A stretch of DNA of 26,425 bases, from positions 1 to 26,425 of the IMG/VR virus record IMGVR_UViG_3300017783_000171, one strand, 5' to 3'. The translations under genes and the position numbers were made by a program. Within the stretch, counting starts at the first letter, position 1. Every line of letters begins with the position of its first letter. This stretch comes from a virus. The notes under the pieces were generated by a model that had not been told where the DNA came from, did not search any database, and worked only from the letters and a program-made list of their open reading frames with translations. This document shows positions 14,701 to 21,021 of the stretch, one piece after another.

Positions 14701-16024
14701 CGGCAGAAGCCGCAAGGGATGTCTGTCCTGACACCGCAATACTGTCAAACGCATTACCACCGCCACCTGCGGTTGACGACCACTCAAAACCGTCGCCACC
14801 ACTATTAATTGCGAGTACCTTACCTGCCGGACTGCTTGTGGGAAACGGTAGTATATCTAGTGTGTTTTGTGCATCTCCGTATAGTATACCCAATTCTGAT
14901 ACCCTATCTAGCCCTGTTCCACCGGAAGTAACGGGGATTCTAGCAGGACTGCCTCTAGACCTGTATACTCCATCTGCTACCTGCACGTAATTCCAATCAC
15001 CTAGTATGTTAGGTCTTTGAACAGTATGAATCTCAGTACAATTCATATCTGAGAACACACCTTCTGCGTATAATTTAGCCCCGCTATCTACTCTTAATGA
15101 ATTACAATACAAAGTTACGTTGTTTCTTACATTCACCCTATGAGTAGAGTTACTAGCCTTTCCTATTTCTATATTAAAATATTTAGCCGAAAAGTATTTT
15201 TGATGACCAAAGTTTGTATCTCCTGTCACCGGCAAGTAAAAGTTTGTTGCAGTAGGAGTAAACTTAACTGTGGAAAATCCCCAATTTGCAGTTATCTTAT
15301 TTCTATTAAGACTTATGGTAGCATCAGGACTAGTATCGCAGTCTAATACTAACAACCCCTCAAATACAAACTTCTTACTTAGGTCGTTTTCTGTGTAAGT
15401 CTTTGGTTCTATACGGCAGTTACTACTAAAAGACAAAATATCTACAAACCCGTAAGTATTTGTAGAACCGGAAGCACAATATGTAGGGCTAAGTACGACT
15501 AGAGCATTTGCTTGTAGTGAGGAAACTATTACGGTAGGATATACGCCATCTTCCATAAGTATGGTACAAGAAGAAGAAGGGAAGAAGGCAAACACCATTG
15601 CACTTCTACTAGACTCATTAGAAAACATACCTAATGGTTCTGTTTGCATATTAGTTGTATTGCTAAAGTAAACGTATTTTGTAGAAGTACCGTTATGTCC
15701 GTTAAACTTTATTATGGCCGCACCGGTTGCACTAACACACTTTTCTTTCTGTATTAGTAAAGCATTTGTGTTTGCTTTTAGTGTAACTGTGCAGTCGTCA
15801 ACAGTAAATGCTCTTCCGGTTGCACAATCAGGCTCTATTTTTATACTGTTACACTCAAAATTACTATCAAAAAGACAAGAGTGTGTAGCCGTACCTTTGA
15901 AAACTAAATCATCTGTGCCTGTGGCCGAAGGTGCGCCACTCTCAGTCCAATTTGCCGCTACTGACGGGTCTGAATCAGTTGCAGTATTTCCGCTACTTCC
16001 GCCAACCCATGTGAATGTTGCCAT
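11738..16024 (-). CDS. Giant fibre protein A (1428 aa) with N-terminal beta-helix-like domain
   Basis: The N-terminus (MATFTWVGGSSGNTATD, then VAANWTESGAPSATGTDDLV) matches a W-GG...NW...P...DD pattern common at the start of marine phage adhesins and beta-helix passenger domains. About 350 residues of non-repetitive beta structure follow. The middle is Thr/Asn-linked repeats as in fibre B, including DGDNTDEEKIRL and LEAGTGLSIARDGDKITF. Near residues 1065-1100 there is a low-complexity run (TGDVTGNVTGNVSGSSGSCT) well known in cyanophage fibres. The C-terminus (about 140 residues, from SVNVYASTREAFAGSWNNG) is probably a globular tip. GGGGGT lies about 8 nt before ATG 16024. It ends inside the binding site of fibre B, so the two are likely co-translated. 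Two fibres with different tips suggest recognition of more than one receptor. Confidence 0.8.
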   Translation of the reverse strand: MATFTWVGGSSGNTATDSDPSVAANWTESGAPSATGTDDLVFKGTATHSCLFDSNFECNSIKIEPDCATGRAFTVDDCTVTLKANTNALLIQKEKCVSATGAAIIKFNGHNGTSTKYVYFSNTTNMQTEPLGMFSNESSRSAMVFAFFPSSSCTILMEDGVYPTVIVSSLQANALVVLSPTYCASGSTNTYGFVDILSFSSNCRIEPKTYTENDLSKKFVFEGLLVLDCDTSPDATISLNRNKITANWGFSTVKFTPTATNFYLPVTGDTNFGHQKYFSAKYFNIEIGKASNSTHRVNVRNNVTLYCNSLRVDSGAKLYAEGVFSDMNCTEIHTVQRPNILGDWNYVQVADGVYRSRGSPARIPVTSGGTGLDRVSELGILYGDAQNTLDILPFPTSSPAGKVLAINSGGDGFEWSSTAGGGGNAFDSIAVSGQTSLAASAGDDLTLVAAGGMTITTNATTDTITFSSADNNDNTQNSYAISCVDGDNTDEEKIRLTQSGAAGSATDDIVLEAGTGLSIARDGDKITFANTVSDTNTNQLTTFTLIGTTNTTPTTVNHNDTITIAAGTGITTTSTSDGTITIASTVTDTNTQLDNAGVIGKVLTGLNVSGTTSDVAATDTIVEAIGHMEKRIRLNDDKVTNTDTNTNQLTTFNIGVDTNTNSTTIAHGETLTFTGGTGISTETTADGTITFTNTVSDTNTFRIIQVDTAGDGSADKTLETSEALVLKKGTNITLSEALGVVTIASTDTNTTTTADVRTALGATMPSNTLQIGDGSTTTTFPGSIVVTGTTTTNNVETISTSGGIQFESNATGVHTDKETLLTGVTGLTSDITVTLPSSTGTIALQNENTSGTAAGLSATLAIGSGGTGATNSNAWLNSRITTSADGSLNYDATTAVAVNHDNLAGFVAAEHYDWSADLSGTASIDGANVRFINIIDNEETDETVYPVFVDGATGSQALETETKLSYKPDTGVLTSTAFAGNLTGDVTGTIQTAAQTNITSVGTLTSLTMTSPLTINHAGTDLFGDIIGPSNRHLRFVLRDNGDADSFYWRNAAGSNIMQLARTGALTVSGTITGDLTGDVTGNVTGNVSGSSGSCTGNSATATTATNVVVTDNESTNEDNAIVFAAGADVDGSTSIGLESDGDLTYNPSTGKVSTGMLQLTSTNNEQLVVSYDSDDKFALHVGTDRAKFMMADTTGTDLNTVMVFQENGTSTPRVGIHELSPTAPLHVGGEIKTGSLTSSGNVTGTQVTGSSYVGKGSARLTTTSGFSMSTAAPSSFDCVRPNSVNVYASTREAFAGSWNNGTEVIVGQFNYGDNASLETFLSAKVHVTIQIDGSQTSAHSSNYLATYETICHIKDSTTVNQTEYASLGDTTEFPIQWKTLTASDGNDYLALVVVNNTGGNVTTTEAGNGAAQIRSNWNLIAMDSLVG
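14413..14580 (-). repeat. Fibre module shared with fibre B (copy in fibre A)
   Basis: This is the counterpart of 10650-10800. It lies after a second shared block (NAFDSIAVSGQTSLAAS near 14715-14760, matching NAFSNVAVSGQTTVAADS near 9580-9625). In fibre A the two blocks are adjacent; in fibre B they are about 1 kb apart and in the other order, so modules have been shuffled. Confidence 0.7.
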
Positions 16025-16037
16025 ATTTTACTACCCC

Positions 16038-16475
16038 CTAGTTAGAGGGATGTAGAGAACCGCTTAACTGCGAAGTGGTTGTTCCACCGACCCTTGTTGA
16101 TGTCGCCTTTACTTTGAACGCACTTCCGCCCTTTTCCTCTATCGCTCTAATTGCCTCTAATGCGGCTTTTTCCATTGAAGAAAGTTGTTTTGTGTATACT
16201 TGATTCATTTGCCTTTGTTGAATCTCATCATCTACAATAGCAGGTACGCTATCTAGTAAGACTCTTAGACAGTCTACACATACCATAAACTTAATTGCTG
16301 AATCTTTTAGAGTATCGCTAGGCACATTGTCAGCAGTACCGCCAACATAATCTACTTTACGTGCCTTCTTTGTAATCTCAGCATTACGGATAGTTAGGTA
16401 TTCTGTGATAGTTGCTTCATTCAGTCCTCTCGGCCTGTTTAGCAAATCACGAATCTGTGTCGTTGTTACCGCCAT
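16038..16475 (-). CDS. Head completion / adaptor protein (putative)
   Basis: This is a 145-residue, mainly helical protein. ATG 16475 is preferred to the adjacent ATG 16478 because GGTGGA ends 3 nt before it, the usual geometry here. The N-terminus (TTQIRDLLNRPRGLNEATIT) resembles phage head-tail adaptor proteins, which open with a short helix followed by an Arg/Pro turn. A long helix follows near residues 85-115 (QRQMNQVYTKQLSSMEKAAL). The C-terminus is Ser/Thr/Gly-rich and flexible. Position two genes after the capsid-surface genes and before the fibres fits a connector, but a second connector-like gene lies at 5080, so the exact role is uncertain. Overlaps the upstream gene by 29 nt. Confidence 0.45.
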   Translation of the reverse strand: MAVTTTQIRDLLNRPRGLNEATITEYLTIRNAEITKKARKVDYVGGTADNVPSDTLKDSAIKFMVCVDCLRVLLDSVPAIVDDEIQQRQMNQVYTKQLSSMEKAALEAIRAIEEKGGSAFKVKATSTRVGGTTTSQLSGSLHPSN

Positions 16476-16809
16476 CATTCCACCTACTATCGTAATCCGA
16501 TGGAACGTCTAGCAATATAGCGTCATTTGAAGGTTTGTGAGTCCTTCCTAATACTAGAACAATCCTTGAAGATATTATGTCATCAGCCATTTGACTGTTA
16601 GGCATCCAATACAACTTACTTTTATCCTCTAACAAAGTTACAGGATGATTAGCAAAACTATTATTAGGATTTCTAAGTAGTCTAACTAGAAAGCCTTCGC
16701 CTGATTTCCAAGTATTTAGCCTGTGTTCCATGTCTGCAACCTTAGCAGAATCAGGAACAGGAATACCTGCCTTCTTCAACTTAGCCGCAACTTGCGCTTT
16801 AGTAACCAT
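16447..16809 (-). CDS. Small protein with N-terminal SAP/HeH-like motif
   Basis: This is a 120-residue protein. Residues 1-33 (MVTKAQVAAKLKKAGIPVPD, then KVADMEHRLNTW) form two helices around a Gly/Pro loop, resembling SAP or HeH motifs of phage head and Rho-type proteins. The rest looks like a compact beta domain (GFLVRLLRNPNNSFANHPVT, SSRIVLVLGRTHK) ending in an acidic, Asn/Gly-rich tail. I do not recognise the family. It lies between the Lys-rich microprotein and the adaptor in the head module, so a minor head or completion protein is possible. No strong ribosome site precedes ATG 16809; translation may be coupled to the upstream stop, which ends 2 nt before it. Confidence 0.55.
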   Translation of the reverse strand: MVTKAQVAAKLKKAGIPVPDSAKVADMEHRLNTWKSGEGFLVRLLRNPNNSFANHPVTLLEDKSKLYWMPNSQMADDIISSRIVLVLGRTHKPSNDAILLDVPSDYDSRWNDGGNNDTDS

Positions 16810-16811
16810 AC

Positions 16812-16937
16812 TTACTCGCTCTTTGCTTTCTTAGCCGCTTTCTTCTTAGGTGCGGCTTTCTTAGGTGCTATAACTTCGTAAGAGCCATCATCTCTCTTTC
16901 GATAGATAGTACCGTCAGCCTCAGTCCACTCATCCAT
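16812..16937 (-). CDS. Lys/Ala-rich microprotein (41 aa)
   Basis: This 41-codon frame begins MDEWTEADGTIYRKRDDGSY and ends in a tail built from KKAAPKKKAAKKAK. The start is well supported: CGTGAT, whose TGA is the stop of the upstream gene, ends 3 nt before ATG 16937. The N-terminal 25 residues look like a small beta hairpin (TIYRKRDDGSYEVI); the tail resembles histone H1-type basic repeats. Possible roles are contact with packaged DNA or with acidic capsid proteins, by analogy only. It accounts for the 130-nt gap between its neighbours. Confidence 0.65.
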   Translation of the reverse strand: MDEWTEADGTIYRKRDDGSYEVIAPKKAAPKKKAAKKAKSE

Positions 16938-16941
16938 GCTA

Positions 16942-17364
16942 TCACGCACCAATGTAGTAGTGAATCATAACATCAAACTTACCGGCAGTCAAAGCCGCAG
17001 TTGCAATAGTAGCAAGTACAGATGACTTTTGTGTAGTCTTGGATAGTGCTAGTGCGGTTACTGCATTCACATCCCATGTACCGTGAGCCTTAGCCGTTGC
17101 TCCAACTAGAGCGGTAGCCGCTCCTGTGTAGCCTAGTGCGACAGTTGCGCTACCGACAGAAGTAAGGTCTACAAGACCTTCAACCCATGCGCCAACTATT
17201 ACTGCGTTGTCAGGTAGGTAAGCCGTATCTCCGAAAGCATCTTTTAGAGTAATTGCGCCTACTGCACCGCCGTCTACTGAGAAGTCATAGGACAACTTGA
17301 GTGTCCTCATCTCCATGTTACTATCTCGGTAAAACTTACCGTCAAACTTTACATTTCTCGGCAC
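16942..17364 (-). CDS. Capsid-surface / minor structural protein (putative)
   Basis: This 140-residue protein starts at GTG 17364, fixed by GGTGATTAAGTG with the major capsid stop immediately upstream. The sequence is Ala/Val/Gly-rich beta structure (LPDNAVIVGAWVEGLVDLTS, GSATVALGYTGAATALVGAT, DVMIHYYIGA at the end). The pattern of a PDNA-I-x-x-V strand followed by S-x-x-TVALG occurs in small virion proteins of many marine phages, often next to the capsid gene, where they are thought to be decoration or head-fibre proteins. Its place right after the major capsid gene supports a virion role. Exact function is not provable here. Confidence 0.6.
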   Translation of the reverse strand: MPRNVKFDGKFYRDSNMEMRTLKLSYDFSVDGGAVGAITLKDAFGDTAYLPDNAVIVGAWVEGLVDLTSVGSATVALGYTGAATALVGATAKAHGTWDVNAVTALALSKTTQKSSVLATIATAALTAGKFDVMIHYYIGA

Positions 17365-17373
17365 TTAATCACC

Positions 17374-18267
17374 TCAAGCGACACCGGTTATCTTGCATAT
17401 CCTGTTTGAAAGTCCGGCACTTGCTCCGTCTTGGTGTTCGTGAACAACTGTTCCCATGAAGGAAGTTAGTAGCCAATCAAAGCCGACACCGGGAATCCGA
17501 GTCAACTCAGTTTCCATGAATCCTTCGCCGTTGTATTGGAAAAACTCAGCAGTTTCAGCACCGGGTATTAGTAATAGTGCGTCACTAGAAAGAGTTGAAT
17601 CTCTTGTGTAGTATACTGATAGGTTTGCTATTCTGCTCATGTGGTCTGCTAGCGACTCAACAACGTTTCCGAAGAGTTGTGTGTTTAGCATTGCACTTCT
17701 GCAAGAAGCCGGTAGGATAAGAGCCATTGGCTCGTCACCGGAAACTCTAGCGTTTACGAAAACCAAGTCCATTGCGGCTAGAAGGTCGCCTTCCTCATCT
17801 GCTCCGCTTGCACCGAAGTTTGCGGTAGCGGCCTGAGTCTGTCCTGCTCCTGCGTGTAGTGCAGATAGGATAGTAGCGTCAATCTTGTCAGCCCTTGCTC
17901 TCACAATTCCCAACTGTTGCCTGTCAATGTTCTCCCATGACTCTCCACGTAGCCTGACTGAATCTAGGAAAGTAACTCTTCCCTGACCCTTTTCTAGTTT
18001 GGTGGAGTAGTTAGCCGTACCAATCTTGGTTGGGTCAACTACTGCGTTGTCATCTAGTGGGAAGGAGAAACTTCCGTTAACTCCTGTGTACCACTTGAAG
18101 TCCATCCATGAAACTGAACGTACTCCAACAACCTGTGTTCCTACTGCGATAGTAGTGGATTGTAGTTGGATGAAGTCACGGAGCGTTTGCTCGATAACTG
18201 CATCGCCTGTGCTGAATGGCCCTGCGGCCGCTTCAACCTGTAAGATTTCTTCTAGTGACTTACTCAT
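17374..18267 (-). CDS. Major capsid protein (HK97 fold)
   Basis: This is a 297-residue protein from ATG 18267, preceded by GGTGGTAGC. It has the features of a short HK97-type capsid protein: N-terminal helical arm (MSKSLEEILQVEAAAGPFST), E-loop-like beta segment (NGSFSFPLDDNAV, KLEKGQGRVTFLDSVRLRGE), long spine helix (ENIDRQQLGIVRARADKIDA), P-domain helices (LLAAMDLVFVNARVSG), and a C-terminal A-domain part (TELTRIPGVGFDWLLTSFMG). There is no long N-terminal delta (scaffold) domain, consistent with a separate scaffold from the upstream gene. It follows a decoration-type protein with a 4-nt ATGA overlap. Order protease/scaffold-decoration-capsid is the common HK97/lambda layout. Confidence 0.85.
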   Translation of the reverse strand: MSKSLEEILQVEAAAGPFSTGDAVIEQTLRDFIQLQSTTIAVGTQVVGVRSVSWMDFKWYTGVNGSFSFPLDDNAVVDPTKIGTANYSTKLEKGQGRVTFLDSVRLRGESWENIDRQQLGIVRARADKIDATILSALHAGAGQTQAATANFGASGADEEGDLLAAMDLVFVNARVSGDEPMALILPASCRSAMLNTQLFGNVVESLADHMSRIANLSVYYTRDSTLSSDALLLIPGAETAEFFQYNGEGFMETELTRIPGVGFDWLLTSFMGTVVHEHQDGASAGLSNRICKITGVA

Positions 18268-18692
18268 GCTACCACCGCCGAGTTTGTGTTTATAGCAACT
18301 AACGTTCCTGCACCACTTCCACCAATTGCCTCACCTGCACCGACATAAACGCCGATTGCTTTCTGTGAGGAAGAAGTCTTGTCGCACATACCTGCCGCAC
18401 CTGCGTAAACTAAATCTCCTAGAGCGTAGGTCACACTTGCCTCAGACTGAATCATTAGGACTCCGCCCATTGGGTAGTATGATACTGTTGCTCCTGCCGC
18501 AGTATCTAATGCTCCACCTGCCGCTCTTGAGGATTCTCCTACTGATACTCCTAGAGCGATGTGGTCTGAACCTGCGTCTGTCGTTTCCATCAATGATGCA
18601 CCCGTTAACTTAAGCAGTAGTCCTGCTCCTGCCACCGTTTGCCCTGTCACTAGCGTTGCGTTTCTTGGGTCTGCTCCTTCTCCATATGCCAT
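18264..18692 (-). CDS. Capsid decoration (cement) protein, DUF2190-like
   Basis: This is a 142-residue Gly/Ala/Ser-rich protein. It reads like the capsid cement family: early strand pattern (ATLVTGQTVAGAGLLLKL), a predicted beta core with GDLVYAGAAGMCDK, and a C-terminal strand (KAIGVYVGAGEAIGG) followed by GAGTLVAINT. Such proteins bind capsid three-fold or pseudo-three-fold sites and stabilise the DNA-filled head. GGAGATGAT lies 5 nt before ATG 18692, and that site contains the stop region of the upstream gene. It overlaps the major capsid gene by 4 nt, fitting the tight stoichiometric coupling usual for this pair. Confidence 0.75.
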   Translation of the reverse strand: MAYGEGADPRNATLVTGQTVAGAGLLLKLTGASLMETTDAGSDHIALGVSVGESSRAAGGALDTAAGATVSYYPMGGVLMIQSEASVTYALGDLVYAGAAGMCDKTSSSQKAIGVYVGAGEAIGGSGAGTLVAINTNSAVVA

Positions 18693-18693
18693 C

Positions 18694-19173
18694 TTAAATC
18701 ATCTCCTTTATTTCATCGTATGTTCTTGCTCTCATGTTACTTTCGTTGCGAGCAAGAGTACCATTCCAAGCCTTTGCCCATGCGTTATAACATCGAGAAT
18801 AAGTGTCCTCATCGGACTCAACCATGCTTCCGTTTAGGTAGTTAGCCACAACAGGCTTTGCCTCTTCGGATGCGATTACAGGAGCGTTAGCGATTGGTTC
18901 AGAAGTAACCTCTTCCATAACTACGGGGGTTGGCTCAGGATGAGCAGTTTCCCACGAAGCAATGAGAGTTTCTAGAGTGTCGCTTCTTAGGTCATCGTGA
19001 CCGGACATACCCAATTCGGTTGCCTTGTTCACTAGAACCATGCGAGCCTCTTCTACTCTTGCTTCTTCTGCGGCCACATATTCTGCTACTCTCGACTCAG
19101 CGAGAACAAGCGAAGCCGTCAACTCTTCTATCTTATCGTTAATCTCAGGTGTTTCTACTGTTTCTTCACTCAT
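18694..19173 (-). CDS. Possible nested scaffold protein from an internal start (159 aa)
   Basis: In frame with the protease gene, ATG 19173 (Met478) opens MSEETVETPEINDKIEELTA, exactly where the linker after the protease domain ends. GGAG lies 11 nt upstream, a slightly long but usable spacing. The product would be an acidic coiled-coil protein (SRVAEYVAAEEARVEEARMV) with a basic helical C-terminus (YNAWAKAWNGTLARNESNMR). Lambda makes its scaffold (Nu3) the same way from inside the protease gene C (established). Here it is inferred. Confidence 0.45.
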   Translation of the reverse strand: MSEETVETPEINDKIEELTASLVLAESRVAEYVAAEEARVEEARMVLVNKATELGMSGHDDLRSDTLETLIASWETAHPEPTPVVMEEVTSEPIANAPVIASEEAKPVVANYLNGSMVESDEDTYSRCYNAWAKAWNGTLARNESNMRARTYDEIKEMI

Positions 19174-20604
19174 AGTATCTAAATCTCCTGTTGGTTGAGT
19201 ATCGTCAGGTGTGGAATGACTTATCAAGGTTGCTTCTATTTTCCTTTCGTCTTTTATTCTCTTCACACTTTCTATATTTGCTTGAGGGTAGGCAGGGCGG
19301 TACACAATCGCCAAATGGTCGAATGTAAAGTCCTCTCCAAACACAATGCCATCATCATCGGCTTTGACCGGTACGCCCGACCCGCCTATGCTCACACCGT
19401 AGTCTTCTTTGAGAGTGTAAAGTCCTGACTCTAGAACGTCAAACAATTCCGGCCTAGTCACGTGCGCTATATATCTTACCTCATAACCACCGTTTGTCTT
19501 AGGTAGATAAGTTGCACTCTTGATGTAACCGACATTGGATTTGTCTAGTCCTTCTGTCGCTCTTCCAAAACCCGGCCCTAGAGGGTTCGGGTCAGGATGA
19601 TTTAGAGTTAGGTCTGCCCCTTGCATCTGCATAGCAGTAGTTTTTGCACCCTCGTTAGTCAAAGACCAACTGTTCTTGTTGAACCCATCGTGGAATGCAA
19701 CTCCCTTTATCTCTATAATAGTCTGTCCTGTGGATGCTTCTATCATTGCGGTAGTTTCATTTACTTGTAGGTCAATAGTAACTGCAACTTTCTTGCACTC
19801 ACCATCTACCATTTCTTCTCCGTAGCCACATTCGGAAGCATACTCATCTTTCTTTTTGTAGCCTTCTACATCAAACTTATGGCCTTCGTGTGCTTTCATG
19901 CACTCTTCTTTACTGTTACCCATAGCCTGACACCTTGACATAAATGCTTCGTGACTTTCATCTTCTTTTGGTGTAGGTAGTGCCGCTTCTGCTTTCATGC
20001 ACTTGCCCATCTCAGCGCACTTTGCTTGAGTAGTGCAACTTGAGCATACTTTGTAATGTTCTGCTTCGGCCTTTTCTTTCTTGATAGGTACGCAGTTAGG
20101 TACTTTACGACCATTCTTCATTTTCATGCCGTACTGCTCGTAGCCTGATGTGCATGGGTCATCTGCTCTTTTTGCTTCTACATCAGAACCACATACACAC
20201 TCACCTTCACATTCGCAAGCATCTTCACAACCGCAACCACATGGAATATCTGCCTCTACTTTCTTTCCACCACGCCATTGTCTGCAAGACCAATAGCGAG
20301 CCTTCCATTTTGGGCCGGGCGAATCGCAGTTGTGTCGTGAACGGAATGATTTTCTCCTAGCAGGGTCATCTCTTTTGATTTCCATGTTAGGGTCGCCAAA
20401 GCGTACTATTACTACTGTTCCTTTTTCATTCTTAGTATATACACCAAACTTTTTGTTAGCACCCTTTGTCCTAAATGGTTTATTGAGTGTAACGCTACGG
20501 CCTTGATATTCTGCGGCAATAGCATTTTGGTTATCATCTACTGTGTGTTCGTTCCAATTTTCGTAGGCGACTGCCTCTCCACCACAACCGCATCCGCACG
20601 ACAT
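18694..20604 (-). CDS. Prohead maturation protease with Cys-rich N-terminus and C-terminal scaffold
   Basis: This 636-residue protein has three parts. Residues 1-270 hold about 22 Cys (MSCGCGCGG; CGCGCEDACECEGECVCG near 122-139; CSSCTTQAKC near 187) plus a conserved-looking block (VRFGDPNMEIKRDDPARRKS, then HNCDSPGPKWKARYWSC) that I recall from other phage head-maturation genes, as also DPCTSGYEQYGMKMKNGRKV. Residues 295-450 look like a U35/S78-type serine protease, with candidate His336 (LTLNHPDP), Ser405 (DYGVSIGG) and a late LAIVYRPAYPQANI motif. Residues 478-636 are an acidic coiled-coil scaffold-like region, then a helical end. It cleaves scaffold and capsid arms during head maturation. 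No ribosome site precedes ATG 20604; a TATA-like TTTCATAA lies about 28 nt upstream. The catalytic assignment is from pattern. Confidence 0.72.
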   Translation of the reverse strand: MSCGCGCGGEAVAYENWNEHTVDDNQNAIAAEYQGRSVTLNKPFRTKGANKKFGVYTKNEKGTVVIVRFGDPNMEIKRDDPARRKSFRSRHNCDSPGPKWKARYWSCRQWRGGKKVEADIPCGCGCEDACECEGECVCGSDVEAKRADDPCTSGYEQYGMKMKNGRKVPNCVPIKKEKAEAEHYKVCSSCTTQAKCAEMGKCMKAEAALPTPKEDESHEAFMSRCQAMGNSKEECMKAHEGHKFDVEGYKKKDEYASECGYGEEMVDGECKKVAVTIDLQVNETTAMIEASTGQTIIEIKGVAFHDGFNKNSWSLTNEGAKTTAMQMQGADLTLNHPDPNPLGPGFGRATEGLDKSNVGYIKSATYLPKTNGGYEVRYIAHVTRPELFDVLESGLYTLKEDYGVSIGGSGVPVKADDDGIVFGEDFTFDHLAIVYRPAYPQANIESVKRIKDERKIEATLISHSTPDDTQPTGDLDTMSEETVETPEINDKIEELTASLVLAESRVAEYVAAEEARVEEARMVLVNKATELGMSGHDDLRSDTLETLIASWETAHPEPTPVVMEEVTSEPIANAPVIASEEAKPVVANYLNGSMVESDEDTYSRCYNAWAKAWNGTLARNESNMRARTYDEIKEMI

Positions 20605-20628
20605 GATAGAGTTGAAATCTCAAGCGTC

Positions 20629-20636
20629 TTATGAAA
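20629..20636 (-). promoter_or_regulatory. Weak candidate TATA box for the protease gene
   Basis: TTTCATAA on the minus strand is centred about 28 nt before ATG 20604, which has no Shine-Dalgarno-like sequence. It overlaps the end of the upstream gene. Weaker than the sites at 21522, 22979 and 23258. Confidence 0.3.
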
Positions 20637-20994
20637 GTTGGTCTAATAACCCCGCATCTAACAATTCCTGAATCACTTGTTTTAGTTTCTGATACTGTTC
20701 TAGATTACACATACGGTCTGTGTATAAGTCACCTACTTCATACTCATCGTATGTATCAGGCCCAACATATAATGCGAAACCGGATTTGTCACCTGAGTCA
20801 TTTAAGGTAACATACAATTGAAAAGTACCTTCACTATGGTCTTTTGCTACTACTTCTCCTGTTATATCTCTACAAGTAAAACCTATATCTTCTTTGCTAT
20901 CAAAACCAAAAGAGCCGCCACCCCCCGCTAACACTAAAACCATCATTAATACGCACATATAAGCGAATAGTTGCTCTCGGTCAAAAAACATCAC
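20629..20994 (-). CDS. Membrane-anchored small protein of unknown function
   Basis: This is a 121-residue protein. One membrane segment or uncleaved signal lies at about residues 8-26 (QLFAYMCVLMMVLVLAGGGG). A soluble part follows that looks like a small beta barrel (CRDITGEVVAKDHSEGTFQL, YVTLNDSGDKSGFALYVG), and then a C-terminal helix (YQKLKQVIQELLDAGLLDQL). Two Cys could pair. The start is GTG 20994 or ATG 20991. The topology suggests anchoring with the beta domain outside. I do not recognise it. It sits between portal and protease, an unusual place for membrane proteins; roles in head assembly at the membrane, superinfection control or exit are open. Confidence 0.55.
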   Translation of the reverse strand: MMFFDREQLFAYMCVLMMVLVLAGGGGSFGFDSKEDIGFTCRDITGEVVAKDHSEGTFQLYVTLNDSGDKSGFALYVGPDTYDEYEVGDLYTDRMCNLEQYQKLKQVIQELLDAGLLDQLS

Positions 20995-21021
20995 TATGTC
21001 TACTATGCGAGTGATGTATCA

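Noticed and set aside
9380-14990. Several plus-strand frames of 70-138 codons antisense to the fibre genes (for example 10400-10816 and 13722-14084)
   Set aside because: They are rich in Val/Ser/Pro as expected from reading Thr/Asn/Asp/Gly codons backwards, lack ribosome sites or promoters, and lie inside strongly supported minus-strand genes.
7327-16024. Possible diversity-generating retroelement acting on the fibre tips
   Set aside because: No reverse transcriptase, template repeat or adenine-rich variable repeat was seen in the window; the repeats present are dispersed fibre modules.
18326-18613. Plus-strand Leu/Arg-rich frame of 95 codons
   Set aside because: It is antisense to the decoration protein gene, whose start, overlap and composition are convincing.
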